From assembly GCF_002278075.1 (NCBI RefSeq), contig NZ_CP022989.1:4030001-4094000 (forward strand): DNA of 64,000 nt, written 5' to 3'. How positions within the stretch are numbered: position 1 is the stretch's first letter; every line of letters begins with the position of its first letter. Source of the DNA: Paraburkholderia aromaticivorans. Lineage in GTDB: Bacteria > Pseudomonadota > Gammaproteobacteria > Burkholderiales > Burkholderiaceae. Both the position numbers and the translations under genes were made by a program. Below are positions 43,601-55,873 of this stretch, piece after piece. Below the pieces are notes generated by a model, which worked only from the letters and a program-made list of their open reading frames with translations, was not told where the DNA came from and did no database searches.

Positions 43601-44249
43601 CGCAACGCAGCGTATGCGAGAGCGTCGCCGCGCGCTGCGGCACGAGCATCAGCACGCAATCGGGCAACGTCTTCAGATGCGCCAGATGGGGCAAGGAATC
43701 GGTAAAGTCGGACGGACCGAGGCGATAACTGCCCTTGTCAGCGCGGGATCGGGCCAGTGTAATCAGTTCGGAAAGATTGCCGTAACCGTTACGGTTGGTT
43801 GCCAGCGCAACCAGGGTGCAGAAGGGTTCACCGGTTTCGTCGGTCAGATTGAGTTCGCTGCCGATGATTAGATGAGGGAGTGGTTTTAATGCTTCGGCCT
43901 CCTCCGTTTCCTCGATTTGACGTTGTGTAGGTCCGGTTTTCGTCGCGTCGTCCAAAGGCGCTTTCGATTGCGCCGCTTTTGCCTTATCCTCGCGCTCTTT
44001 CTGCTGACGGCCCCGCTCCTCCTTGATTTCCTTTAACGCCGTATGGGCTCGAACGACGCCTGCCAGCGAGCATTCATCGGTGATCGCGAGCGCGCTATAG
44101 CCGCGCGACATCGCCTGTTCGACGAGTTCATAAGGATGCGAAGCGCCACGCAGAAAAGAGAAATTAGTCAGGCAATGCAACTCCGCGTACGCCGGCAAAT
44201 GGGTGGCGAGTGCCTGCTGCGCAAGGAACGATGGCTGGGATAGGGGCAT
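40671..44249 (-). CDS. dnaE2: DnaE2/ImuC, error-prone DNA polymerase III alpha subunit
   Basis: DnaE2 is the polymerase of the SOS mutasome with ImuA and ImuB and copies past DNA damage. The start MPLSQPSFLAQQAL at 44249 gives 1192 residues against about 1050 usual. The PHP domain starts with AELHCLTNFSFLRGASHP, and catalytic Asp residues lie in PDIDVDFEHQRREEV. Next come the helix-hairpin-helix region and a C-terminal OB domain (CGIVTVRQRPGTANG). Two insertions stand out: a Lys/Glu-rich one at about residues 72 to 122 inside the PHP domain, and a basic one at about 866 to 928. The gene starts five bases after imuB ends. Confidence 0.95.
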   Translation of the reverse strand: MPLSQPSFLAQQALATHLPAYAELHCLTNFSFLRGASHPYELVEQAMSRGYSALAITDECSLAGVVRAHTALKEIKEERGRQQKEREDKAKAAQSKAPLDDATKTGPTQRQIEETEEAEALKPLPHLIIGSELNLTDETGEPFCTLVALATNRNGYGNLSELITLARSRADKGSYRLGPSDFTDSLPHLAHLKTLPDCVLMLVPQRAATLSHTLRCAHWLASFAAQRAWIALELWQTGSDDLQIDALRMISKASGLPLVAAGGVLMHARSRKPLQDTMTAIGLVTPLSACGHALEANAERHMRTRVRLGKLYPRDTLEETLRIAALCRFSLDELKYEYPEELVPAGESPSSYLRKLVMAGAMERWPKGMDLKRIGQIEKELGLIADLKYEKYFLTVHDIVNFARSRNILCQGRGSAANSIVCYCLHVTEIDPVHMNMLIERFISRARNEPPDIDVDFEHQRREEVIQYIYTKYGRHRAALTASLITYHARSALKDVGKALGLEASLIERISKSQQWWDGTDAVARYLAEAGFDANSHITRNLIRLTGELRSVPRHLSQHVGGFVIAKDKLSRLVPIENATMKDRSVIEWDKDDIDALKLLKVDVLALGMLSAIRRALEFVALRRGFPKFRVQDIPREDRAVYEMCGHADTIGVFQIESRAQQSMLPRLKPNKYYDLVIEVAIVRPGPIQGGMVHPYLRRKQGLEPVDYAKDELRPVLERTLGVPIFQEQVMHLAMVAAEYTGEQADQLRRAMAAWRRSGNLAKYQKDLNERMLKRGYEPAFIERICKQIEGFGEYGFPESHAASFALLVYLSAWLKRYEPAAFLAGLLNSQPLGFYSPSQLVQDAKRHGVKVLPPDVSLSDWESTFERRDHEGQRISSDATCLHRQQTVLSAQQLRDLSLRRLTVSRTIRRAAQRLRARVFQPSNTYGARGPAVRIGMHLIKGLAQGAAERIMAARHEAQFTDVDDLGRRAALTRRDLEALAAANALVSIAGHRREAWWAVTAQHTVPKLLRDAPIAEAPLALPQAAESREIVDDYASLGLTLNRHPLALLRARLARQRFRTAAELAACQHGTLARACGIVTVRQRPGTANGTVFVSIEDETGSINVIVWPSLVEKQRKVLLGASLLAVYGVLQRDDGVATGGNLAGHDVDANQAGQAKQKHKGEVIHLVAHRLEDHSEWLGELATASRDFH

Positions 44250-44254
44250 GATGC

Positions 44255-46012
44255 TCAGCCGAACAAACCCTGCAGATACCACTCGCCACTCAGACGTTCG
44301 CGGTATACCCAGAACATATGGCCGCGATCATCCGCCGCGACGTAGTAGTCCCGCTCGACGCGGTCGCCGTCCCACCACCCTGCCTCGATCCGTTCGGTAC
44401 GCGTGAGCATTTTCAGCGGCCGGCGATAGATCGGCCGCTGCTCGCGCATCATCAGGCGTAGCGGCTTATCGAGCATCCAGAGCGGGCGAGGCTGAGAAGG
44501 TAATGCGCTGTCGGGTAGGTCGAGGGAGGCCTGTGCGTTGCCGGCTTGCGATGCGAATGTATGGATGCTTTTGGCGTCATTCGTTGTGGATGGGCGTTGG
44601 GTGGCCTGGGTGGCCACCTCGCCATCTTCATGACCGTCCTTCGCAGCCGCGTGCCGCAACTCATCGGTCAGCCAGGTTTTGTCCGCCTTGGTTTTCGGCC
44701 GGGACTTCGCCGGCGAGCGCTTCTTACTCGAAAACGCTTGCGCCTGGTAAGCTTCGACGCGCATGGCCCGCTCGGGGCGATGATCGTCCTGCACCGACAT
44801 CTGCAGCACATTCTCCGGCCCCAACCGCGCGCTCAAGCGTTCGAGCAGGCGCGCAATCGAATCGCCGTCCGATTCGGGCATGGGAAACAAGGTGTCCGAC
44901 TGTCCGACATATTCGCTGATCTGATCCGCCACCAGCTTCAACTCGATAACCGGTGCCGCCAGCACGGTCTGATTCAACTTCTCCCGCAGCAACCAGATCA
45001 GATGCTCGGCATCACGCGACGGTATGGCCCATGCGACCTTCAGACTCGATGTCTTCGGCGCATGACGGGATGCCAATTCATGCTCGAGAAGCAACGTGTA
45101 ACCGCTGAGCGCCGCATGATGCGCGCTCAGCCAGCCGGCCAGCTGCACGATCAGCCGACGCGCGGCGAACAGCAAGGCATCCGCGTTATCGACCCGCGAA
45201 GGTAACTCCAGTTGCGCGTGGAACGACGCCGGCGCGCGAAACGACTCGCGTGGATCCGGACGCGTGCCATACATCTGCGCCAGCAGATCCAGAATGCCGT
45301 TGCCGAAACGTCGCACGATACCCGAGCGTGGCAACTGCCGCAAATCGGCCAGCGTCGCGCAACCGATATGCGAAAGCGCATCGCGATGCGCCTGCGTGAC
45401 CGGCAGCAGCGATACGGATAAGCCATCCAGCACACGCTCGAGTGAAGTCTCCTTCACCACATGCCAGCGATGCCCTTGCTGAACGCAGCGCGCCTGTGCC
45501 AACAGCCACGCTCCCCAGGCGGTCGGCGCGCAGGCGATGCGCGCCGTATAGCCGAATTCCGCCACCGTGGCAGACACCCGCGACAACAAAGCGCGCAAGC
45601 CGCCGAACAGCCTCAAACCGGAGCCGACTTCCAGCAACAGGGTGTGCGCGTCGGCAAGAGATACTTTCGGCGTGTACATCAGCAATGCAAGCGCGATCGA
45701 TTCGAACGACTGAGTTTCGCGAGCGGGATCGGCGGCGAGCAGTTCAAGCTCCGGCGCCAATGCCAAGGCGTACGAACGCGAATGACCCGCCTGCACACCG
45801 GCGTGCAAGGCGTCGAGATCCGGCATCACGATATGCGCATGATCCGCTAGCGCGTAACAACGCCTCTCACCGATGTCGGCATCGTGAAGTTGGCCTGCCT
45901 CGTCGCGCGGCTCACGCCGATTCGGCTTCGCGAGCGAACCATCCGGGAGCGGCGCGAGAGGCTTCACCGCTTCCAGTGGCAAGAGTGGTAATGTGACTGC
46001 GATCCACAACAT
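44255..46012 (-). CDS. imuB: ImuB, inactive Y-family polymerase subunit of the SOS mutasome
   Basis: ImuB looks like a Y-family DNA polymerase without catalytic residues and links ImuA, DnaE2 and the beta clamp. The start MLWIAVTLPLLPLEAV at 46012 gives 585 residues. The Y-family core includes LLEVGSGLRLFGG and LRQLPRSGIVRRFG. The acidic palm residues of active polymerases are absent. A C-terminal region with GWWDGDRVERDYYVA, typical of ImuB, ends the protein. The QASLDLPDS stretch may be the clamp-binding motif. Its first 101 bases overlap the end of imuA. Confidence 0.93.
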   Translation of the reverse strand: MLWIAVTLPLLPLEAVKPLAPLPDGSLAKPNRREPRDEAGQLHDADIGERRCYALADHAHIVMPDLDALHAGVQAGHSRSYALALAPELELLAADPARETQSFESIALALLMYTPKVSLADAHTLLLEVGSGLRLFGGLRALLSRVSATVAEFGYTARIACAPTAWGAWLLAQARCVQQGHRWHVVKETSLERVLDGLSVSLLPVTQAHRDALSHIGCATLADLRQLPRSGIVRRFGNGILDLLAQMYGTRPDPRESFRAPASFHAQLELPSRVDNADALLFAARRLIVQLAGWLSAHHAALSGYTLLLEHELASRHAPKTSSLKVAWAIPSRDAEHLIWLLREKLNQTVLAAPVIELKLVADQISEYVGQSDTLFPMPESDGDSIARLLERLSARLGPENVLQMSVQDDHRPERAMRVEAYQAQAFSSKKRSPAKSRPKTKADKTWLTDELRHAAAKDGHEDGEVATQATQRPSTTNDAKSIHTFASQAGNAQASLDLPDSALPSQPRPLWMLDKPLRLMMREQRPIYRRPLKMLTRTERIEAGWWDGDRVERDYYVAADDRGHMFWVYRERLSGEWYLQGLFG

Positions 46013-46751
46013 GTTTGATCTTTAGTCCTTGATGGCTGCCGACCCGGTTTTCCGGCAACAAAACGCTTTGCAAAGGCAAAACGAGCTGAAGAGGCTCAGC
46101 TAGCGGCGGCCCGCGGCGCTTGAAGATGTCGATCGACAAACCGATCTCTTGTAGCCATTGACGACGGTTGATCGTCTGCGCATTGGCCGGCAAGAGCGGC
46201 TCGCAGATCATTCGCAATGGTGCTGGGGAAGATTGCCTGGCTGCCTCGACAGGCCGGATCGCAAATGCCAGCGATGCCGACTCCTGAGCCGCCACTTGCA
46301 GGCGCCGAACCTTGTCGGCGCGCGCATTCGGCAGCCAAACCACGACCGCCCCGATGCCATCTTGTTTCAAAGCCTGAGCGGCGGCCCACAGGGCCTGGTC
46401 TTCACCCGTACGCACCCATAAGACTCGATCGACATCAATACCCCAAGCCTTCAACGCGGCGGCGCATGGTTGATACGGAGGCGCCACGAGCATGACATGC
46501 CGCTCGGCTTGCTTCGTCAGATGACAAAGCGCATGGGATAGCAGACGTACTTCACCCACGCCACCATGTTCGATCAATAATTCCGTCAACCCGCCGGCCG
46601 ACCAGCCTTGCCCTGGCAACAACTGATCCAGCGCGGCATAACCGCTGGAAACCACGCGCAAGTCTGCCCCGGCAAGTTCGTTGCCCTTCCACACCTGACG
46701 CCGCAATTGGGCGGACAGCGCGGTCGTCGCCAGCTGAATCGCTGCTGCCAT
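45912..46751 (-). CDS. imuA: ImuA, RecA-like cell-division/SOS mutasome protein
   Basis: ImuA is a RecA/SulA-like protein of the SOS mutasome that interacts with RecA and ImuB. The start MAAAIQLATTALSAQ at 46751 gives 279 residues; an upstream in-frame ATG at 46793 would give 293, and neither has a strong ribosome site. Conserved parts are SGYAALDQLLPGQGWSAGGL and ELLIEHGGVGEVRLLSHAL, the degenerate Walker-type region. The gene ends 101 bases inside imuB. A perfect LexA box lies 27 bases before the longer start. Confidence 0.9.
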   Translation of the reverse strand: MAAAIQLATTALSAQLRRQVWKGNELAGADLRVVSSGYAALDQLLPGQGWSAGGLTELLIEHGGVGEVRLLSHALCHLTKQAERHVMLVAPPYQPCAAALKAWGIDVDRVLWVRTGEDQALWAAAQALKQDGIGAVVVWLPNARADKVRRLQVAAQESASLAFAIRPVEAARQSSPAPLRMICEPLLPANAQTINRRQWLQEIGLSIDIFKRRGPPLAEPLQLVLPLQSVLLPENRVGSHQGLKIKHVVDRSHITTLATGSGEASRAAPGWFAREAESA

Positions 46752-46820
46752 AGACACGCTCTTGAATAGGGAATGCTCCGCCCTGCCCAGCATCGAGCAA
46801 GCATGAGTCGACGATTTTCA

Positions 46821-46836
46821 CTGTATATTTATACAG
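46821..46836. promoter_or_regulatory. LexA (SOS) box upstream of imuA
   Basis: CTGTATATTTATACAG matches the LexA consensus CTG-N10-CAG as a near-perfect palindrome. It lies immediately ahead of the imuA start region, so the imuA-imuB-dnaE2 operon should be SOS-induced. Confidence 0.95.
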
Positions 46837-47138
46837 TATTTTGAGATGGATGTTAAGGCCGCAGAAGGAACGCGATGTGCGTGGAAATGGCTTGAGGGGT
46901 GGATGAATTGTTTTTTTGGGGGGCGGCTTTAGATTCGCTGGAAAGAGCTATTTTTGCTTCAGCTGGGGCTGGTTTGGAAGGATGGAGTTGCGTATGCCCC
47001 CGAGACAACCCTAGGACAAATAGAGCTGACGGGTTACGCGAAGGCGCTGCGACTGGGGAAGGAGTGAAGGCGGTTGCCGCGCCGGTAGTGGCGGGGGTGA
47101 CCGGTATTCCGGGTAGTCCGGGGACGGCGGCCGGTAAA
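46837..47138. other. Non-coding stretch between imuA promoter and the rRNA operon end
   Basis: About 300 bases without a supported gene; frames present in it lack ribosome sites and family resemblance. A run of seven T followed by six G occurs near 46910. It separates the 5S terminator from the LexA-controlled promoter. Confidence 0.45.
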
Positions 47139-47178
47139 CGCAGAAACCCCACCTTTTTGGGGGTGGGGTTTCTGATGC
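47139..47178 (-). terminator. Terminator of the rRNA operon
   Basis: On the minus strand CAGAAACCCCACC pairs perfectly with GGTGGGGTTTCTG around an eight-base loop, ten bases or so after the 5S gene. The stem ends in a T-rich arm. Confidence 0.85.
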
Positions 47179-47187
47179 TGCTGGGGA

Positions 47188-47302
47188 GCCTGACGATTAC
47201 CTACTTTCACACGGGAATCCGCACTATCATCGGCGTGGAGTCGTTTCACGGTCCTGTTCGGGATGGGAAGGGGTGGGACCGACTCGCTATGGTCATCAGG
47301 CA
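47188..47302 (-). rRNA. rrf: 5S ribosomal RNA
   Basis: The minus strand begins TGCCTGATGACCATAGCGAG and ends in the complementary CGTCAGGC, forming the terminal helix. Internal segments such as CCCGAACAGGACCGTGAAAC are standard 5S sequence. Ends are judged by helix pairing and may be off by one or two bases. Confidence 0.95.
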
Positions 47303-47531
47303 TGACTTGTTGCTCGGCTGTCCCGGGGACAGCCCAGCCAATCTGGAAGAAGTAGTTTCTGGTGATGCTCACCAGGGTAGAGCGTGGGGTTGTGTTGTTT
47401 CTGTTGGCACAACACTGATCTCAACCGTGCGTTCTGCGTGCCCCATCTGGAGTTCACGCGTGCCCCCTTCGGGGGTGGGATGCTCGTAAGTGCTGAAGCA
47501 CTAACGATCATCGCAAGACACACCTGTTATA

Positions 47532-50415
<2,884 letters not shown>

Positions 50416-50726
50416 CGGGTGTGTCTCATGTGTGATCCACTGGGAATCACACGCTCGCCACAATCGCTACAGGTTGAGTATTCGTGTTGCGCCGTATTCC
50501 AAGGCAATCTTTCGATCACCTTTTCATACATTGATACAATCACAACCCTGATTCACCTACTTGCGCACCCATCTCTAAGTACACTTTCGTGAATCTCTTT
50601 ACTACTTCTTCCTGATTGTTAAAGAACGACAGCCGATATCGCAGTTGCTATAACCGCGTATCACTCTGACTGGCTCAATCGCCAATGCCAAACATTCAGT
50701 TCAACTGAACCCTTGGCATTGAGGAT
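50416..50726 (-). other. Spacer between tRNA-Ala and 23S rRNA
   Basis: This transcribed spacer of the rRNA operon contains, on the minus strand, a boxA-like TTCTTTAACAATC near 50617-50629, the antitermination signal usually found before 23S. Pairing segments for processing of the 23S precursor are expected here. Confidence 0.7.
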
Positions 50727-50802
50727 TGGTGGAGGATGACGGGATCGAACCGACGACCCCCTGCTTGCAAAGCAGGTGCTCTCCCAGCTGAGCTAATCCC
50801 CC
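50727..50802 (-). tRNA. alaT: tRNA-Ala (TGC)
   Basis: A 76-base cloverleaf beginning GGGGGATTAGCTCAGCTGGG with encoded CCA. The anticodon is TGC in CCTGCTTTGCAAGCAGG. The acceptor stem has the G3-U70 pair that marks alanine tRNAs. The T stem has one U-U mismatch. Confidence 0.97.
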
Positions 50803-50867
50803 AGTCATGCACAGATCAGATCTGCTTTCATCCCAGGGGTTTCACCGGTCAGCCACCGCAGAATCAG

Positions 50868-50944
50868 TGGTGGGTCTGGATGGATTCGAACCATCGACCC
50901 CCGCCTTATCAAGACGGTGCTCTAACCGACTGAGCTACAGACCC
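50868..50944 (-). tRNA. ileT: tRNA-Ile (GAT)
   Basis: A 77-base cloverleaf beginning GGGTCTGTAGCTCAGTCGGT with encoded CCA. The anticodon is GAT in CCGTCTTGATAAGGCGG. It lies between 16S and tRNA-Ala in the standard rRNA spacer order. Confidence 0.97.
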
Positions 50945-51020
50945 CTGAGTCTGTCTGCGTATCTGTCTTCAATTTCACAGCCGATAAGCGTGAGCGCTCA
51001 ACACCTGACGCGTTAGCTCG

Positions 51021-52553
<1,533 letters not shown>

Positions 52554-53028
52554 AAACCTGTTACTGTTTTTCGGGCTCTTTCGAGCCCGGTCGCTCACTC
52601 AACGTACTGACGAATGATCCAACCATCTTGCGACAGTCAAACCTTCCTTTCATTACTGTGTGAGACTTGATACTTTTGCTTTGCGCCAGACTCCGGAGAA
52701 TCCAGCCCGCATCGCGCATCAAGCGCCCACACTTATCGGCTGTTAATTTTTAAAGATCGAGTCCGCATTCACTACCGAACCAGCACCGCACTTCCAGCTA
52801 CCCGGCACCGCTTCGTTCTGCGTCGCTGCATCAGCAGCAGAGAAATGAGATTATGAAGAACTTTCGCTACGTCGTCAACAGGTTTTTCTAACTTTCTCAA
52901 CCCGCCCACTTCGCTGAAAGCCTTGCCACTGCTGGCTCTCCCGCCTCCCGCGCCCCGTTGACCGAAGCACGAAAAAGCGAGATTCTAGCGAGCCGCACAC
53001 CGCCTTGCAAGCGTTATCTGTCATTTAT
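52554..53028 (-). promoter_or_regulatory. rRNA operon promoter and leader
   Basis: On the minus strand TTGACG at 52878-52873 and CATAAT at 52855-52850 are separated by 17 bases, a strong sigma-70 promoter about 300 bases before 16S. An A/T-rich UP-element-like stretch (GTTAGAAAAACC) lies just upstream of it. A boxA-like GATCTTTAAAAATTAACA is found at about 52741-52758. No gene lies in the rest. Confidence 0.85.
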
Positions 53029-54156
53029 TCAAGGCGCCTTTTTTATGCCGCCCGGCTCATCGACGACAGGTACTTTTACGTCGGGTGCCACATCGGGTGC
53101 GAAGGCACGCGCAGCCGGCGCGCCGATGGTCCAGTCGTGCAGCACGGTATATGCGACCGCCAGCAAAGTCGGGCCGATGAAAACGCCAAGGAAACCAAAA
53201 GCAAATGCGCCGCCAAGAATCCCCAGCATCACCAGGATCAAAGGCATGTCGCTGTTCTTGCCGATCAGGATCGGCTTGATGACGTTATCGGACATGCCGA
53301 CGACCAGCACGCCCCACACCACCAGAAAGATCGCCCAGCCAGTGGCGCCACCGTGGTACAGCCAGATCGCCGCGGGCAACCAGACAACCACCGGCCCACC
53401 CGGTATCACCGACAGGAAGAATGTCGCCAGCCCGAGTAGCGCCGGCGCCGGCACGCCCGCGATCCAGCATCCGAATCCCGCCAGAATCCCCTGCACGAGC
53501 GCCGTGCCGAGAATCCCATAGACCACGCCCTTCACCGTACTGCCAGCAAGTGCCAGCAGATAGTCGGCACGCTCGCCGGCAATACGCCGCATGCCCGCAT
53601 TCAGCCAGGCAGCGGCGCCCTCTCCCCCCGTGTAAAAGAAAAAAGCGAGCACGATGCTCAACGCCAGCAGCCCGAGACCGTGCGTGACCGCAATCGCCGC
53701 CGCCAGGATCCACTTGCCGGCGGGTGCCGCGAGCGTACGCAATTGCGCGATCAATTCGGAATTGCTGCTTGTGAGACGTTCCCAGAACGTCTCGATGCTG
53801 GAACCCACCAGCGGAATCCGCGCAACCCACGGCGGCAAATCCGGCAACCCGGCTTCAAAAAGCCGTTGAACCAGCGCGACGATGTCGTGCACGTGCGCGC
53901 CGAAGGCAAAGCCCGCATAGACGAACGGTCCAAGCACCACGATCAGAATGATCAATACGATCAGAGTGGCCGCCCACTTGCGCCGCCCGCCGACGGCCGC
54001 GGTGAGCCTACGGTACAAGCCCCACGAGCTATAGCTGAGAATGGCGCCCCATAGCAGCGCGGTCGTGAAAGGCGCCAGCACCAGCAGCGACCCGCCCACC
54101 AGGATGATCAGCGCGAACACGGCGGCAAGACGTTCGATCAGTTGGTCCGATTTCAT
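53029..54156 (-). CDS. AI-2E family transporter
   Basis: The product is 375 residues with eight predicted membrane segments, the PF01594 (PerM/YdiK/TqsA) layout. Pairs of helices at residues 8 to 40 and 60 to 90 are followed by a long loop, then a helix block from about 150. The typical GLATFFLSVIPGGPVVVWLP and DNVIKPILIGKNSDMP segments are present. Members export autoinducer-2 or act as Na+/H+ antiporters; the substrate here is unknown. It lies just beyond the rRNA promoter and is transcribed toward it. Confidence 0.9.
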   Translation of the reverse strand: MKSDQLIERLAAVFALIILVGGSLLVLAPFTTALLWGAILSYSSWGLYRRLTAAVGGRRKWAATLIVLIILIVVLGPFVYAGFAFGAHVHDIVALVQRLFEAGLPDLPPWVARIPLVGSSIETFWERLTSSNSELIAQLRTLAAPAGKWILAAAIAVTHGLGLLALSIVLAFFFYTGGEGAAAWLNAGMRRIAGERADYLLALAGSTVKGVVYGILGTALVQGILAGFGCWIAGVPAPALLGLATFFLSVIPGGPVVVWLPAAIWLYHGGATGWAIFLVVWGVLVVGMSDNVIKPILIGKNSDMPLILVMLGILGGAFAFGFLGVFIGPTLLAVAYTVLHDWTIGAPAARAFAPDVAPDVKVPVVDEPGGIKKAP

Positions 54157-54426
54157 GGTGAATCTCCTGTTACGCCAAACCCCCGGCGACGATTGGACAC
54201 ACTTTTGTCAGGCGGCCGCTGAAAGCGGTCAGTATAGAAGCGAGTCACGCGTCCGGGGACGTCTTATATCATTGGGCCAGGTCGCCGTGCAACGGTCTCG
54301 AAGGCGCTTTCAAAGGGCTGATTTTTCGCGTGGAAACGTCCCAATTCATCCGCCATTGCCGACCAAATAATATGGCGGCATAGAAAAGACTAGAATATAA
54401 GGTTGTACACCCCAATTTCTGGATTT

Positions 54427-55641
54427 ATGCGCTCGCGAATCGCCAAACGTCTCCCACCCGATGCCGACAAGCTCGTCGGTCTCTCGCTCGCGCTTTTCGC
54501 GTCGGGCAGCCGTACCGAGGACCGCTTCTGGGAAGCGAAACTCGACGCGCTGCTGGCCAAGATCGTTCGCAACGCCAACCAGACTACGCTGGACGCTGCG
54601 CTCGATCATCTGCAGCAAAATCATCCCGATGCCTACGGCGCGCTCGCCGATATGGCGGAGACCCACAGTGAGTCGTTCATCGTCGAACACGAAGGCGTGC
54701 CCCATGAGGCGCTGCTGATCGCCGCGCCCGTGCTCGCCTGGACGCGCTACATGATTCCGTCCGGTCCGCTCAAGACCGACGCGGCCGACGCTCTGCGCGC
54801 CCACCTGCAAGCCCACGTGCTCGCAGCGAATACGCGGGTCGCCATGGCACCCTTCCTGTACAGCATCGATCAACTGCCGCGTCATCACGTCGAAACCTGG
54901 CGCATTGCCCAGCAACTCGCTCAGGCGGCCATGACCGGCGGCAACGTCAAGCTGAATTTCGGCGAGTTGCCGGAAACCTCGCCGATTCTGGCCGACCCGC
55001 GCTTCCTCCTCGCCGTGGTCGCGGCGCCGGTGGGCGAACCGACGTTCCGCTGGCAGGAAGAAGAGCACGGCAGCCGGATCGAGCGCGGGCAATGTCTTGA
55101 ACAATGGGCCACGCAAGGGGGCGCCAATCTGTCGCTGGTGTTGCCGGGCTGCGAATTCGAGTGTCTGTTGCCGGACGCCTACTACTCGGCCTGCCGCGAC
55201 GCCGACGAGAGCGTGCGTCCTCACACCGTGCGCACCGCCGTGCGCTATCTGTTCGACACGATCGGCGCGGCGCCTCAGGAGTTGCGCGCGGTCGTCGCGG
55301 GCTTCGGCGAACGCCGCATCGACGAATACCGCGTCGGCTTCACGCGCCGGGGCAGCAATGATGTGATCTACGGCGTGGTGTGGCCACTGTATGGCCGTGA
55401 GAACGGCGAGCCGGGCATCGACGAAGAGCCGCAAGAAACAGCGGCGTCGGACGATCCGCTGGAAGAAATTGTCGCGCTGCTCAAGGAAACCGGCGTGACC
55501 GAAGTGCGCCGGCACGCCGGCCGCTTCGAGCCGGAATATTGCGACGACTGCGGCGTGCCGCTTTATGCCGACCCGCTCGGCGAAATCGTCCACGCCGAAA
55601 TGCCGGAGGACGCGGAGCCCGCGCAACCGCATTTCCACTGA
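54427..55641 (+). CDS. DUF2863 family protein
   Basis: The product is 404 residues from ATG 54427 (a TTG eight codons upstream is possible). It is typical of DUF2863, a beta-proteobacterial family of unknown function. Recognised segments are GSRTEDRFWEAKLDALL and RDADESVRPHTVRTAVRYL. A CDDC pair near residue 376 (YCDDCGVPLYADPLGEI) may bind a metal. It is soluble with an acidic C-terminus. It is divergent from the AI-2E family gene and followed by a strong terminator. Confidence 0.87.
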   Translation: MRSRIAKRLPPDADKLVGLSLALFASGSRTEDRFWEAKLDALLAKIVRNANQTTLDAALDHLQQNHPDAYGALADMAETHSESFIVEHEGVPHEALLIAAPVLAWTRYMIPSGPLKTDAADALRAHLQAHVLAANTRVAMAPFLYSIDQLPRHHVETWRIAQQLAQAAMTGGNVKLNFGELPETSPILADPRFLLAVVAAPVGEPTFRWQEEEHGSRIERGQCLEQWATQGGANLSLVLPGCEFECLLPDAYYSACRDADESVRPHTVRTAVRYLFDTIGAAPQELRAVVAGFGERRIDEYRVGFTRRGSNDVIYGVVWPLYGRENGEPGIDEEPQETAASDDPLEEIVALLKETGVTEVRRHAGRFEPEYCDDCGVPLYADPLGEIVHAEMPEDAEPAQPHFH

Positions 55642-55683
55642 ACATGGCCGCAGGCGCGTTTCACGCGCGGCGCAGACATGACA

Positions 55684-55711
55684 AAGCCCCGCTGCGCGCG
55701 GGGCTTTTTTT
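55684..55711 (+). terminator. Terminator of the DUF2863 gene
   Basis: AAAGCCCCGC pairs with GCGGGGCTTT around the GCGC loop region, followed by seven T residues, 42 bases after the stop. Confidence 0.92.
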
Positions 55712-55873
55712 CGCCCGTTCTTTCTTACGTCATTCCTCTTATGCCTTTTGGACAGGCCGTCAAGTCGAGGGGAATTTGTCATCATAGGAACGGCGACGCA
55801 TCGCAACGCATCCGGCTCTCACTTGCCCTGCGCCTGCATCGCGCCACTTCGCCCGATTCATCTGGAGACATGC

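Noticed and set aside
50727..50802. U-U mismatch in the tRNA-Ala T stem as a sign of a decayed tRNA
   Set aside because: All identity elements, including G3-U70, anticodon and CCA, are intact, and one mismatch is tolerable.
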